Of a stretch of 64,000 bases of DNA, positions 13,301-23,500 are shown piece by piece. Made by a program: the position numbers and the translations under genes. Origin of the DNA: Brugia malayi (lineage: Eukaryota > Nematoda > Chromadorea > Rhabditida > Onchocercidae). The notes under the pieces are model-generated. The model searched no databases and was not told the DNA's origin. It saw nothing but the letters and a program-made list of their open reading frames with translations. The first letter of the stretch is position 1; the number at the start of each line of letters is the position of its first letter. The stretch is taken from contig NW_025062478.1 of assembly GCF_000002995.4 (NCBI RefSeq), forward strand, positions 6,052,001-6,116,000, given 5' to 3'.

Positions 13301-13977
13301 ATAGCACATGATGCTGCTGGCTATAAATTAGTGACAAAAATGAAATTCAATCAAAATAAAAAATATAATAAATGGACAAAAAGCCAAATCTAAATCAAAA
13401 GCGAAGTTAAAAACCTTAAGAACCACTTCTAAACTGAATCTTAGAAATCAATAAAAAACTCCTACCTTTATCTGTTTTTCTACTTCTACTAGACACATGC
13501 GGCAGTTGCCAGCTATAGAAAGGCGGTCGTGATAACAAAAGCGAGGGATATCAACGCCAAGCAAGGAGGCCGCCTGTAATTAAATTGCATAAAACAAAAG
13601 AAACATCCACTGGAACAATATTTATAACTGTCAGTACAAGCTCAACCTTAAGAAGAAGTGCGAAATGAACATTAAGTGGTAGGTGATCATAAGACCAACA
13701 TTATATTGCATTTTCAACATAAAAAGTCAAAAATCGTTCAAAAATAAATACATAAAGATGAGGTAAAAACAGTCGCACAAACCTGCAATATAGTGGTACC
13801 CGGATCAACAAGTACTTTCATGTCATTGATGAATACTTCAACCTTTTTCGATGCTGCCATTTGTTGCCCACGACAATTTGACAAATTGACTAATCGCAAC
13901 TTGCCAGCAGTTAATCGAGCTAAGCCCTTATTCGATGCCATCTGCATCATCTTGTTGCCCGAAACGTTACATTCCAT
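7303..13977 (-). CDS. nuo-5 (NDUFS1): NADH:ubiquinone oxidoreductase 75 kDa Fe-S subunit (complex I)
   Basis: This is the largest peripheral-arm subunit of mitochondrial complex I and carries electrons through Fe-S clusters. Minus-strand exons: 13977-13783, 13573-13466, 13320-13183, 12932-12850, 12692-12545, 12291-12197, 11997-11871, 11700-11594, 11392-11292, 11121-11022, 10714-10598, 10361-10232, 10135-10009, 9711-9656, 9343-9223, 9134-9028, 8336-8208, 8113-8039 and 7470-7303. All phases close, giving 743 residues (human about 727). The N-terminus is basic with almost no acidic residues, as a mitochondrial presequence. Cluster ligands are intact: [17 protein letters not shown] plus ASC for the 2Fe-2S site, [11 protein letters not shown] with GGEC for the His-ligated 4Fe-4S, and RCIQCTRC with DICPVGALL for the second 4Fe-4S. 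The start could instead be the nearby MMQM at about 13941. A candidate SL acceptor (aaaattag) lies about 23 bases upstream of the chosen ATG. Confidence 0.95.
9424..9696 (-). repeat. Partial duplication of NDUFS1 exon 14 in the following intron
   Basis: Twenty bases of exon 14 (plus-strand 9677-9696, gccaacttgtgatgcatatc) recur with one mismatch at 9424-9443 in the adjacent intron, 253 bases away in the same orientation. In the exon frame the copy still reads YASQIG, like YASQVG of the exon, but the preceding Arg codon is TGA. It is therefore a non-coding remnant rather than a usable alternative exon. Confidence 0.6.
11286..11310. repeat. 8-bp perfect inverted repeat across an NDUFS1 splice donor
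   Basis: The arms ggagacct (11286-11293) and aggtctcc (11303-11310) are exact reverse complements with a 9-base loop. The minus-strand donor GT of exon 11392-11292 lies inside one arm (11291-11290), so a hairpin in the pre-mRNA would pair the 5' splice site. Confidence 0.6.
11704..11787. repeat. (AAT)n microsatellite
   Basis: An imperfect AAT/ATA trinucleotide tract of about 84 bases lies in the NDUFS1 intron between exons 11997-11871 and 11700-11594, immediately next to the acceptor. It is likely length-variable between isolates. Confidence 0.85.
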
Positions 13978-14980
13978 TAAAATTAATTGGGAACATTTCC
14001 TAATTTTGAGCAGCAATCTTTACACGTCTTAATGGAATTGTCACAATCATATCACTATAATAATACCAAACAATAATGAAACAATAATGAATTCCCTGTC
14101 CTTTCCGAAATATACTAAGTTTGTAACTTACAATAAAACATAGCCAAAACAAATTTTAATGGTTTAAAACATATCAGTGGACAAGCTTTATGACCTGATC
14201 CATCACATATCACAAAAATTAAAAAGAATCTGTTTATTATGAAAGCAATCGATCAAAATTATTTAACCAAGTCAAACTAAGAACGTTGCAACAAAAATTC
14301 CCACTTTATATCACAGATCTAATTTATACCCTTAATTACCACATAATTTCAATGCAACCATTATAATAGAACATTTACAAAATTTAAATACATCATAATT
14401 ACATTCAACTAACTTACTGGAAAATCGAATTAAAAGCAAAAACCGAATATAAATTAACATATTACATGGTGACAAGGATTGCTATCAACATGTTAATTTC
14501 GGCTAGAATAGTTTAAACTGGATTATTCCAGCCGGTAAACAATCTAAAATGGGAATGAAAACTGTACAATGATAAGTGATAAAATAACTGATTGAAACAC
14601 TAATTCTCATTTAGGCCCTAATTTAAAATTATTGATTAATTACAGATTCTTTCCGTAAATATTTTAAAATTAAATAGTTCTTTCACTCGTACGAAGAAAT
14701 GGGCATTCTGAACTCATCCTTTTTACCTTATTAATTGCTTTATCATTCAGTAAGTCTCCTACGATAGTACCACTAAGTGCTAGAGATAGAGAGAAAATAT
14801 CAACATTACGCATAATGTTACGAAAAAAGAGTGAGCCAGAGAGATATCGTAAATAAATATTAAAGAACCTTTGTAATTATAGCCATAAACCCTTTCTACT
14901 TCTATTTTATGAACATGCGCCTGTACTAACAATTATTTTGAATAACAAAAATTTAAGGGAAAGAAAAATCACAAGCAACA
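13978..14980. other. Spacer between ZFPL1 and NDUFS1 (same strand)
   Basis: About 1 kb of AT-rich sequence separates the ZFPL1 stop (14981) from the NDUFS1 start (13977), both on the minus strand. No ORF with family similarity was found. It would hold the ZFPL1 3' UTR and either an NDUFS1 promoter or an intercistronic region. Confidence 0.6.
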
Positions 14981-16072
14981 TTACTGACTTTGTTCCGGAA
15001 ATGCAATACGAATGTCTGGATTAGCGAGTGGATTGAACGCTGGGTCATCATTCGATCGGTTACTTACGAAACGTGGAAGTATGGTAAATACTGTCATCAT
15101 TATTATAATGCAAACTATAATATAAAAAAATCCACGTTTCCACTGTGCACGAGGATCGAAAACAGGACGCTTACCATATCGCGATCTGAAATGTTTTCAG
15201 TATTCAGCTTTCTCTTCCTATGAATTCCATTTTATAAAGTAGTTTAATTATTTAATGGACAGAAATATTCCATTAGATTAAGAGTGCATAGATATTACAA
15301 AGAATTAAATTTCGCGAACCTAAACCAGCGATTTAGCCATTCACTAGCTGATCTTCGTTTATACTTGTTTTCTGGTAAATCTTCGTCACGATCTTTTGAA
15401 AATAATAAAGAACTTGGAATCGCATAATTGTTTTCATTCAGATTCATAGGTTTTCTGGCTGAAAAAGTAAACAGTAACAACAAAAAACGCTGAATCGTTC
15501 AGCGCTGACAATGAATACTACTGAACAATCCAAAATTGCACATTCTTGAATAAACGAACTTCAGGAAAACTCAGTGATGCAAACATATCAGTCAAGATGT
15601 ATGTGGCTTTTTAGTAAGAAAATTTTGAAATTCAAGACGCCGAGAAGTTTGATAACAAAGAGTTAAATAGCACAGCAAGCATCAAAACCAAATGTTGAGT
15701 CTGCTCAAAAATAAAACCTGATGATCACTTCCACTTAAGACGTAAAATTATATATAACGAGAATGGAAATCACAAAGGTATTATCCAGTGTATTTGATTC
15801 AAACCAAAGAACTAACCAGTAAATTGACGTTGCTGTTCCTGCCGATTATATTCGTCCCCTACGTCAACTACTGTCGCCGGTGTATCACTACGAATATTGC
15901 CAACGTTGAGATTCGCTTCATACAAAATATCGTGTTCATTTACATTATTCTGTTTTCCACTTACCGAATGTGTTATCATCGATGGAATGATTGACGCAGA
16001 TGATGGTAAACTATCAAGTTCTGGTAACTGCATGAAAAAAGTTCGTTATATGAACAGATTTAGAAAAGTCCG

Positions 16073-16116
<44 letters not shown>

Positions 16117-17173
16117 AAAAGAAATTTTATCAAATAAGGATTCAATAATTTTTAATGAAAAAAAAAACTCGAGATTTTCAAAGTAGAGGTTCCATAGGAT
16201 TTTGAGAGCCTAACTCATAAAAGATGTACTCGAGAAGTACAATAGGATGAAATTTGGAAATAAAAAAATCTAGTTCTTACTAAGGATAATCCAAGTCCAG
16301 CTCGTGCCCAGTTTGCCTGTTGCAACACAGCTTGTAAACGTTCAATAATTGGTGATGTTTGATTAGGAGCTGGAAATATACCCTCCTGGCACTGCTGACA
16401 CTTATAGCCAGCTGGAGCTGTATTTCCTGGTAAATGACGTGCCCATGCATCTAAACATTCCCAGTGGAACAGATCTGAAAACTCACAGGTAAACAGTGAT
16501 TGACAAATCACTGTTTTATGATAATCTGTTCAAATTTGTTATCTGTAAAATATATTACTCCTCACTGTTGGATCTGATGTCTGCTGTACACAGCCTCAAA
16601 CGAATGTTCGCAGGAAACTTCTATTTTTAAACTTCAATAATAGCATGTTAAAGTCAAGACTTTCACTTTACTAAGTATCAAATAAAACATACGCAAACAT
16701 TTCAAGCGAACAGTTTCCTTAGATTCTAATGACATAGAACATAGCGTACAGTTTGTATCATAATCACTGTCCGCCAACCATGACAGATAACTTTGAACAA
16801 CACACTACAATTTCATTTTTTTCTTTTCGTTTTTGTTTTCTTTTTGTACATCTCTAATTCCATGAATATTTTACGAAGGTAAGATGATATCATGTCCCTT
16901 TGATATAAAAAAGAAGCGTTTATTCCAATGCTTTAAAAAATTTGTGATACTTTCCAGCCTTATGTCCTTGATAATTTGAGTAAAAGAGAAGGCGGATATC
17001 TTGTCCCACTACTAAGTAAATAATTTGCCAGGACTACCTCATTTTCACTTGCATTAACATTTATCACGTACCTTGCAATGATTTTCCACCAGACAATACT
17101 CGCAAACGTTCACTCGATGTTCGAAACAAAATAAACTTGTCACTTTTTTCTTGGCACATTTGCAAAGTCCCAT
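14981..17173 (-). CDS. zfpl-1: ZFPL1 zinc-finger Golgi membrane protein
   Basis: ZFPL1 is a conserved cis-Golgi integral membrane protein with two zinc-finger modules; in mammals it binds GM130 and supports Golgi structure. Minus-strand exons: 17173-17072, 16804-16693, 16474-16281, 16027-15817, 15458-15320 and 15185-14981. Phases close, giving 320 residues (family about 310). It begins [20 protein letters not shown] with [10 protein letters not shown], then CTLC, then the RING-like [22 protein letters not shown] and [10 protein letters not shown], and [10 protein letters not shown] basic [14 protein letters not shown] segment and one membrane span (residues around [19 protein letters not shown]) precede the family-typical tail [18 protein letters not shown] acceptor 18 bases upstream of the ATG (AG at 17193-17192) suggests SL trans-splicing. 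The junction at 16693/16474 gives CLHLFHW where relatives have C-x-D/M-FHW, so that boundary is slightly less certain. Confidence 0.93.
16079..16112. repeat. (TA)n microsatellite
   Basis: About 17 uninterrupted TA dinucleotides lie in the ZFPL1 intron between exons 16474-16281 and 16027-15817. Confidence 0.9.
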
Positions 17174-18268
17174 TGTACTTGGAGACGTATTCTGAAACAG
17201 ACTCATTTCGAAGAGATTTGCAAAATAGCACGTAAACTTGAATGCAAGATACAGAAATCAGAAACGCAGCAGAAAACTGAAAGAACCAAGAATAGCACAG
17301 ACTAAAACGATAATGCGAATCAGAGGAGCTGAGGCATGACGTAAAAATGAAGTCGGCGTGATGCACGGAATCGGTATGACACAAAGTCATCTCTGTAGGC
17401 TACGTTGATATCTTTGAAATGATTTATTGTTTGGTATATTCTCGCCTTCTGCATTTTCGTCGTTTTTTTTTTTTTTTTTGGGGGGGATTTCTTAACATCC
17501 TTTTTCTAGTTTTATTTTTTAATTTCAGATTTGCTTTATTGTTAACTTTAAATTGCTAGTCATCTCTTATCGAGATGTGATTCCATCCTGTGTAGAATAC
17601 ATTAGAATATATCTTTGCAATATTTTACGCTTGCATTCAAGAGATAAGCATTAGCTTAGCAAACAGTTCGTGTTATCTATAACGGAAGTTATCTGTGTTA
17701 TTCTGTATACCTCTGTGCTATATCCTTTACTTTATTTCCACAGATGACGTATATGTGATCAGTGCTATTATCAATGCTAAGTACATGCACACATTAGTTA
17801 CATTGTCGTTAGTTGCGCTCTATAATAGGTTTAACGTGTAGAAAAAATATTTTCACTTTTAATTTAAGTTATTATACAGATCGTGTAATGGCTGTAGGGT
17901 TTTTTTTTTTTTTTTTTTTTTTTTGTTTTTTTGAATATTTCCAGATTATTCACTTCAGGTTGAATGTTTGAGAGGAGAGAAAACGGGCACGACAATATAG
18001 TAGCGAAAGTTAGTGCTAATAGTAATTCATGAATTAGAACCGTCATTGAAAACATGCTTGATATTTTCTATTACTAAAACGGTTTATTGTGAACTAGAAA
18101 AAAAAAACCATAGCGGCTGACATATTCACCGGTAAACATGACGTTTTGTATTGACAGTAATCTCGAAAAAGAACGACAATAATCTCGAATTTTAGTGATA
18201 GCATGCAGGTTTGGACGCAAATGAAGTTGAAAATACGGATTTTCTTCCACTTATTTTCTACAAACCTC
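17174..18268. promoter_or_regulatory. Divergent intergenic region (ZFPL1 / SPTSSA-ATG12-RFT1 cluster)
   Basis: About 1.1 kb lies between the start of ZFPL1 on the minus strand and the first gene of the plus-strand cluster, so it should contain both promoters. It carries the ZFPL1 trans-splice acceptor (17192-17193), a T/G-run near 17463-17490 and a 25-base T-run at 17900-17924. No coding similarity was seen on either strand. No specific transcription-factor site can be assigned. Confidence 0.5.
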
Positions 18269-18514
18269 ATGTTAGTCATAGCAGTACCTGATTTTTTTAA
18301 AGAAAAACAAAACGCAAATGAAATTTATCTTGTCAAACTGCGATCAGCTTACTTTTTTCAGAACAACCCCATTTTTTGGTACTATAGGCAGTATTGTCTT
18401 ATAACGGGCTTGTACATGCTCGAACCGTGGGAACAATCACTGTTCAACTGTGTGATATTTGCAGTTTGTGCTTTTGTAATTCTTCTTCCATACAAACTGT
18501 GGAGTTTTGCATAA
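18269..18514 (+). CDS. Small subunit of serine palmitoyltransferase (SPTSSA/B-like)
   Basis: SPTSSA/B proteins are tiny ER membrane subunits that activate the serine palmitoyltransferase heterodimer, the first step of sphingolipid synthesis. The exon 18362-18514 encodes FWYYRQYCLITGLYMLEPWE followed by a Phe-Asn pair and a second hydrophobic segment, ending LLPYKLWSFA. The YMLEPWE core and the two flanking hydrophobic stretches match human SPTSSA closely. The start is uncertain. A first exon 18269-18283 (MLVIA, donor gtacct) joins in phase to the TTTTTTCAG acceptor at 18361, giving 55 residues. An alternative is an ATG at 18203 with either MQ spliced at gtttgg or an unspliced frame. The next gene, ATG12, begins 298 bases downstream on the same strand. 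Confidence 0.75.
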   Translation: MLVIAVPDFFKEKQNANEIYLVKLRSAYFFQNNPIFWYYRQYCLITGLYMLEPWEQSLFNCVIFAVCAFVILLPYKLWSFA

Positions 18515-18811
18515 GGTATTTGTTGTTGTTATTTGTAACTTAAACACAACTTTTTTTCAAACTTTCAAAGTCTCATTTCTAGGGTTCTAGGAATCCTGAA
18601 TGTCAAAGTTAGAGTGATTCAGTGTTTGGTATCAATTAGAAAAATTAAATGCGGAAATTGTGATATTCTTCTGAAGGTGTTGAACAAGACAAATTCTAAT
18701 CATATTTATACATTTTAAATACGTTAACATTATGTGTTAACATGTCCATATTAGGTGATAAGCTGTTTTAGGTAATTCTTTTAGGTAGCTTCTATTCAAA
18801 AATTATAAAAA

Positions 18812-19450
18812 ATGACTGAAAATGCAAAGGTCGAAATTTTATTGAAAGCAGTCGGTGATGCACCTATACTGAAGCAAAACAAATGGACAGTTGACGAAAA
18901 GAAAACAGTGGCGGAATTATGCATTTTTTTGCGAAGTTATATGAAGGTAACAGCTTACTTCTCGGTTATGCCTATTTGCATTATGTTTTTATACATATCC
19001 TGTGGAAATTGTATCTTAAGCAAAATTTGAAGAAGTGTTGAAAGTGATAAGCGTTAGTAAATATCAGTACGCAAAGGACGTTAGTTTTTCAAGTTTTTGT
19101 TCAAGCTAAGAAAACATTGGCATCCATTAGCAGTCAGGAAAAGCTAAATACGGCCACTTATTTTAGTCAGATTTCAACAGTCAGTTTCAAGAGAGGCCAC
19201 TGTACTGATATTCAGTTCTTCCCGCATTGCTGACACATTTTTAATCCGCAACCATGATGAGTATTTTTATAGCAGTCACATTTTAATACTTCAGAGGTTT
19301 CAGCTTAATGATAGCGATTCCTTATTGCTTTTCATCAATCAGTGTTTTGCACCATCACCGGATCAAACAGTGCGGAATTTAAAGGATTGTTTCGCACCCG
19401 GTGATTCGAAATTAGTCATCAATTATAGCAAGACACAAGCATGGGGTTAA
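18812..19450 (+). CDS. lgg-3 (ATG12): Ubiquitin-like autophagy protein ATG12
   Basis: ATG12 is a ubiquitin-fold modifier that is conjugated to ATG5; the conjugate promotes lipidation of ATG8/LC3 in autophagosome formation. Exons are 18812-18946 and 19304-19450 (or 19295-19450 if the earlier TTCAG is used). They give 93 or 96 residues, mostly the ubiquitin fold, so the protein is shorter than human ATG12 (140) and lacks its long N-terminal extension. Motifs include VEILLKAVGDAPILKQNKW, then LLLFINQCFAPSPDQTVRNL, KDCFAPGD, and the C-terminus YSKTQAWG. The chain ends in Gly itself, so no protease maturation is needed, as in the family. A candidate trans-splice acceptor (attcttttag, AG at 18783-18784) lies 27 bases before the ATG. 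The gene sits 298 bases after the SPTSSA-like stop, which fits a downstream operon gene. Confidence 0.93.
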
Positions 19451-20205
19451 CTTGTTGTATGATCACTTTTTGCTTTCTTGTTACTATTTTCTTTCCTAAT
19501 TCTTGAATACTTGGTCTAAATTTTGCTTCAGAATTGCTGTTTGACAATATGACTTCATCATTCCATGATTCCTCCGTTTTCTGTTCCTATGTTTTTTATT
19601 CTTCTACTTAGGAAAGTTGTTTAGAAAAGTTATTTCTCTTTATCAAGTATTTTTGAAATTCGCATGAAATTTCCAATATTCATCCTGATTGAGTGATAGA
19701 CTGTCACAAGATTTGAATTACTTTCGGCATTTTCTAAATTTTTTTATGTGAAAGAATTGTAAGGTTGGAGGGATTTGTGTTGTTGCAGTGTTCGATTCAT
19801 ATGCGACCTTTGATATGTTGAGAGCATTTAAATTATTTCGTTTAAGCAATCTTCACTCTGTTTTGATTATGAGAATGAAACGCTAAAAAAAAACGTAAAT
19901 AGCAATGAAATTAGTAAAATAATTAAATTCCATGAGCAGTGGTAAATAATAAGGAACCAATTGATCAGTTGAAGGATTCCCTTGCAATCTTTGTGAATCA
20001 AAAGCGAGATATCTTTTGCTTAGATTTAATTTTCTTTTATTTCCATATTACCTTGCTATGTTTTATATTGTATTGACCAAGTTGGCTAAAATTCTTTTAG
20101 TCTGTTTGATTACATTAGAATTCATCATTTCTTTTTCATATTTCATAATTTGACACCACGGTATAGATACCGAAATAAAATGTTCTTAAATACAAAATGT
20201 GAAAG
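19451..20205. other. Spacer between ATG12 and small unidentified ORF
   Basis: This holds the ATG12 3' UTR and AT-rich sequence. One short frame at 19815-19886 begins MLRAFKLFRL and is basic and hydrophobic, like a mitochondrial presequence. With a donor at 19840 it could supply, in phase, the start of the ORF at 20206-20425, but this is speculative. Nothing else is supported. Confidence 0.4.
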
Positions 20206-20425
20206 TTGTGTTATTTCGAAATGCTCGCAAAATATGTGGATCTCATCGTGGAGTGACACTTTCGAGTTACTATATTTCGGGAAACAGAATTATTAAACAG
20301 ACGGGTGAAGGTATGCATTTGGTGAATTTGTCTACTTATCACTAAATCATATTGCTCGAAGCGATTGATCATCTGCATTTTCAGACCGAGTAATTATTGT
20401 AGCAAAGACGATAAAAGAAGCTTAA
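20206..20425 (+). CDS. Unidentified small two-exon ORF upstream of RFT1
   Basis: Two segments, 20206-20310 and 20385-20425, join in phase through a gtatgc donor and a TTTTCAG acceptor (codon G|AC). They encode a basic peptide containing HRGVTLSSYYISGNRIIKQ followed by TGEDRVIIVAKTIKEA and a stop at 20423-20425. The open frame extends back to 20190 with no ATG, so the start lies in an upstream exon that is not firmly located. No family was recognised. The stop lies only 109 bases before the RFT1 start codon, a spacing typical of nematode operons, which argues that this is a real member of the cluster rather than chance. Confidence 0.4.
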
Positions 20426-20534
20426 ATGATTTGTTATAACGTTACATCTAATTGATGGATAGTACTATCTTTTACCAAATGCATACATTGCTGAAACAGG
20501 ACTTGATATAGTTTGAACTTGATATATCCCTGTT

Positions 20535-23500
20535 ATGATGGATTCCTTGGCATCATCTTTTATGCATAATTTCAGTGGACAGGTTTGATGCTGGCGATTT
20601 CTGTATTTTTTAAATTTTCTAGATTTTTTTACTTCAAGAAAATACAAGATTAGTTAAACATTTGCAGTCGCTATTGGGCTATGTGTTAGAATTCCAGCAG
20701 TATCACTCTTTCCTCATTCCCACTGAGTCAACAGTAGCATTTGACGACCAAACGACTATAGTATAAGTTGATTAAGAGGAACTGAAAATTTAAACTATAA
20801 AAGTAAATTACATCTACTAATTTCAGTTGCTTTCCCGCCTTTTCTCATTCTGCATAAATATGTATTTGTTGCGGCGAATTGATAGCGATGCTTTGGGCCT
20901 GGTCAATGTCAAGTGAAAATTTTGAAAAATCTGATTTAGCAATTCTAGTCCTTATAATTTTAATGAGCTTTTTTTTGCTAATGGATAAATTGAACCTTCA
21001 AGTATTAAATTAGTACCGTAAGCGAAAAGCTAAAAGCAAAAGGTTATGAAGTGTGGAACTTTTTGTTTCGAATGTAGAGCCAACTTATATTAAAAAGATA
21101 ATGGTACACTCATGATTTTCGGCAATGCTGTTTCTTTTTTTTTTTTCAGTTTAATGTTATTTTACTCAACAACAATTTTTCTGATACGTGAGCCGTTCCG
21201 AAAGGTATTTCTGGGAAGTGAAATACCACTGTCGGTTGTCGTTACACATTTATGGTTTGCGTAAGTTTTTTCTACACATTACTTTATTTATTAGCCGTAG
21301 TAATTATGTTAGTTACTACAGTTTTCATAGGATAAAAAAAAATTCCATAGTTTCCCTGGTTTTAATTCTAATTTGTTATAATATTTCAGGCCATTAATTT
21401 GTCCTTTGATAGCTGCTGTGTTATATCTGTGTTTCTGGCTACCTTTTTCGACTCTACCAGACGCCTCACTGGTACCATCATATACCACAGCATTATCAAT
21501 GTTTGCATTCTCTGCTTGGCTCGAATCATTCGCTGAGCCTTATGTCATACTGTCATTACGATTCGGCATGGATGCTCAGTACGCATTTGCCCAAAGTTTC
21601 CTGGTTATAAGTCAACGAGTCTTTGCACTCATTTTAGTCATTATGGTACCGATATTACCCGTTTATGCATTCTGCTTTGCTCAGGTTTGTTCAAAAATAT
21701 AGAAAGTTAACTTATAAGAGATAAGAGTAAGGAGTAAAGAAATTTCGGAAATAAAAGAAAATATGAAGGCACCGTGAGAGAAGGAGTAACAATACTGTAG
21801 CAATACAGCAAAATTTAAGTTTCTAAGAGAGAAATGTTCATTTAACATAAATTTTTGTTGGTTCAGACCTTACTGTATGACCCAAATCATGCAAACCGTA
21901 CTATACTTTAAACATAGCATTTTATGGAAGATTAAATATAACTATTTTTACTCATACTGATTTATTCCCAGTTTTCTGCCATTGTACGATCCATTGCAAT
22001 GTCCTTCAGGTTCTGTCATCCTTTTGTTACACCGCTTTGTGTATATATCTATTAGTTTCTGGCATTCGGTCTGTCGCACCATCTATTAAAGATTTCAGCC
22101 TGGTATCTGTTTATCCAAGTTTTCCTAAAGCGTTCTCAAAAGAGGTATTTTCTATTTCCAATACTTTGGAATTCATTATGATTTATTTATTGGGTTACAA
22201 ATCTGGGGTAATTTCCTACATTCATATAATTATAAGGAATTAAAATTTCAGAATCGTTCTATATTGGGAGCTTTTACTGTTCATTCCATTTTTAAGCAGG
22301 TTGTTACAAATGGTACTGGCTACGTACTTACATTCACGAATTTTTTTTCCTTATCGGATCAAGGTTAGGTTTATCAGTTTTCAGTCATGTTTCTATTCAA
22401 TTCAGTTCCTTTTAATATTTATTAGTTGTTCAGTACACTTCATTTGTACACGTTTTTCATTTGAAAGAACAATTTAAAACCTTGTTGAAAATTTTTTTAT
22501 TTTTAGCAGTTTTCGATGCAGTCGATAAATTAGGCAGTTTGGTCGCACGTGTCATTTTCGCACCACTCGAGCATTCTGCGTATTTGTATTTCTCCACTTG
22601 TTTTCGAAGAACGACTTCGGCGAAGGATCGAATAGAGGTATATTTATCATGAAGCATTCAAGTTTTAATTTTTTCGTTGTTACTTAGCAAATTGAAGCTG
22701 TTTTGTAATTACTTTGGCTTTTGTTTAAATCGCTTGTTATGAATGGATATGCATCCCTTTTATAATTAAGTGATAGATTACTCTTATTTCCTTTTACCAA
22801 TATTTCGCAAATTAGGGAAGCATTTAGTTTATAGGTGTGTGTTATAGTACTTATCGTTTCCAGACTGATGTGAAAAAAGGAGTTAATGCAATGAGCAGTC
22901 TTCTGCACATTGTTATTTTGGTTGGTATTGTAATATTTATTTTTGCAATACCTTATTCTTCTCTTGCTGTCAAAATATACGGTGGCACTGTGCTAATTAG
23001 TAATTCAGGTAAGCTCCTTAGAAACATTAAAGTGACTATTGCTGCGGATTAGCTTAGAAGCATTGAAGTGACTATTACTGTGGATAATTTTTATTCCTTA
23101 TAAACTAGTTTGTGATTATATCATATAGAATTTATATTTCTTTTCAGGTGCGAATATTCTGAGACTTTACTCTTTCTACATAATTATCATTGCAATCAAT
23201 GGTATCATTGAATGTTTTGCTATGGCAACAATGAATGAAAAAGAGGTTTCATGTTTCTTGAATTAATGTGAAAAAATGATTTAAATTGAATCTTCCATCA
23301 AATGCCATTACTACTTTACTCAAGAATATTGGGTGGTGATTAATATGTTTATTAATAAATGCATCTGTTAGAAAGGACATAAATTACATCAGGCTTTACT
23401 CCGTCCAAAAATCTCTTAGTTGGTTTGAATGCAGGCCAACTCAGGCTTATTTTTAACAAAAATCCTATGAAATAAACACTACTATGTTTTTCCAATCGCT

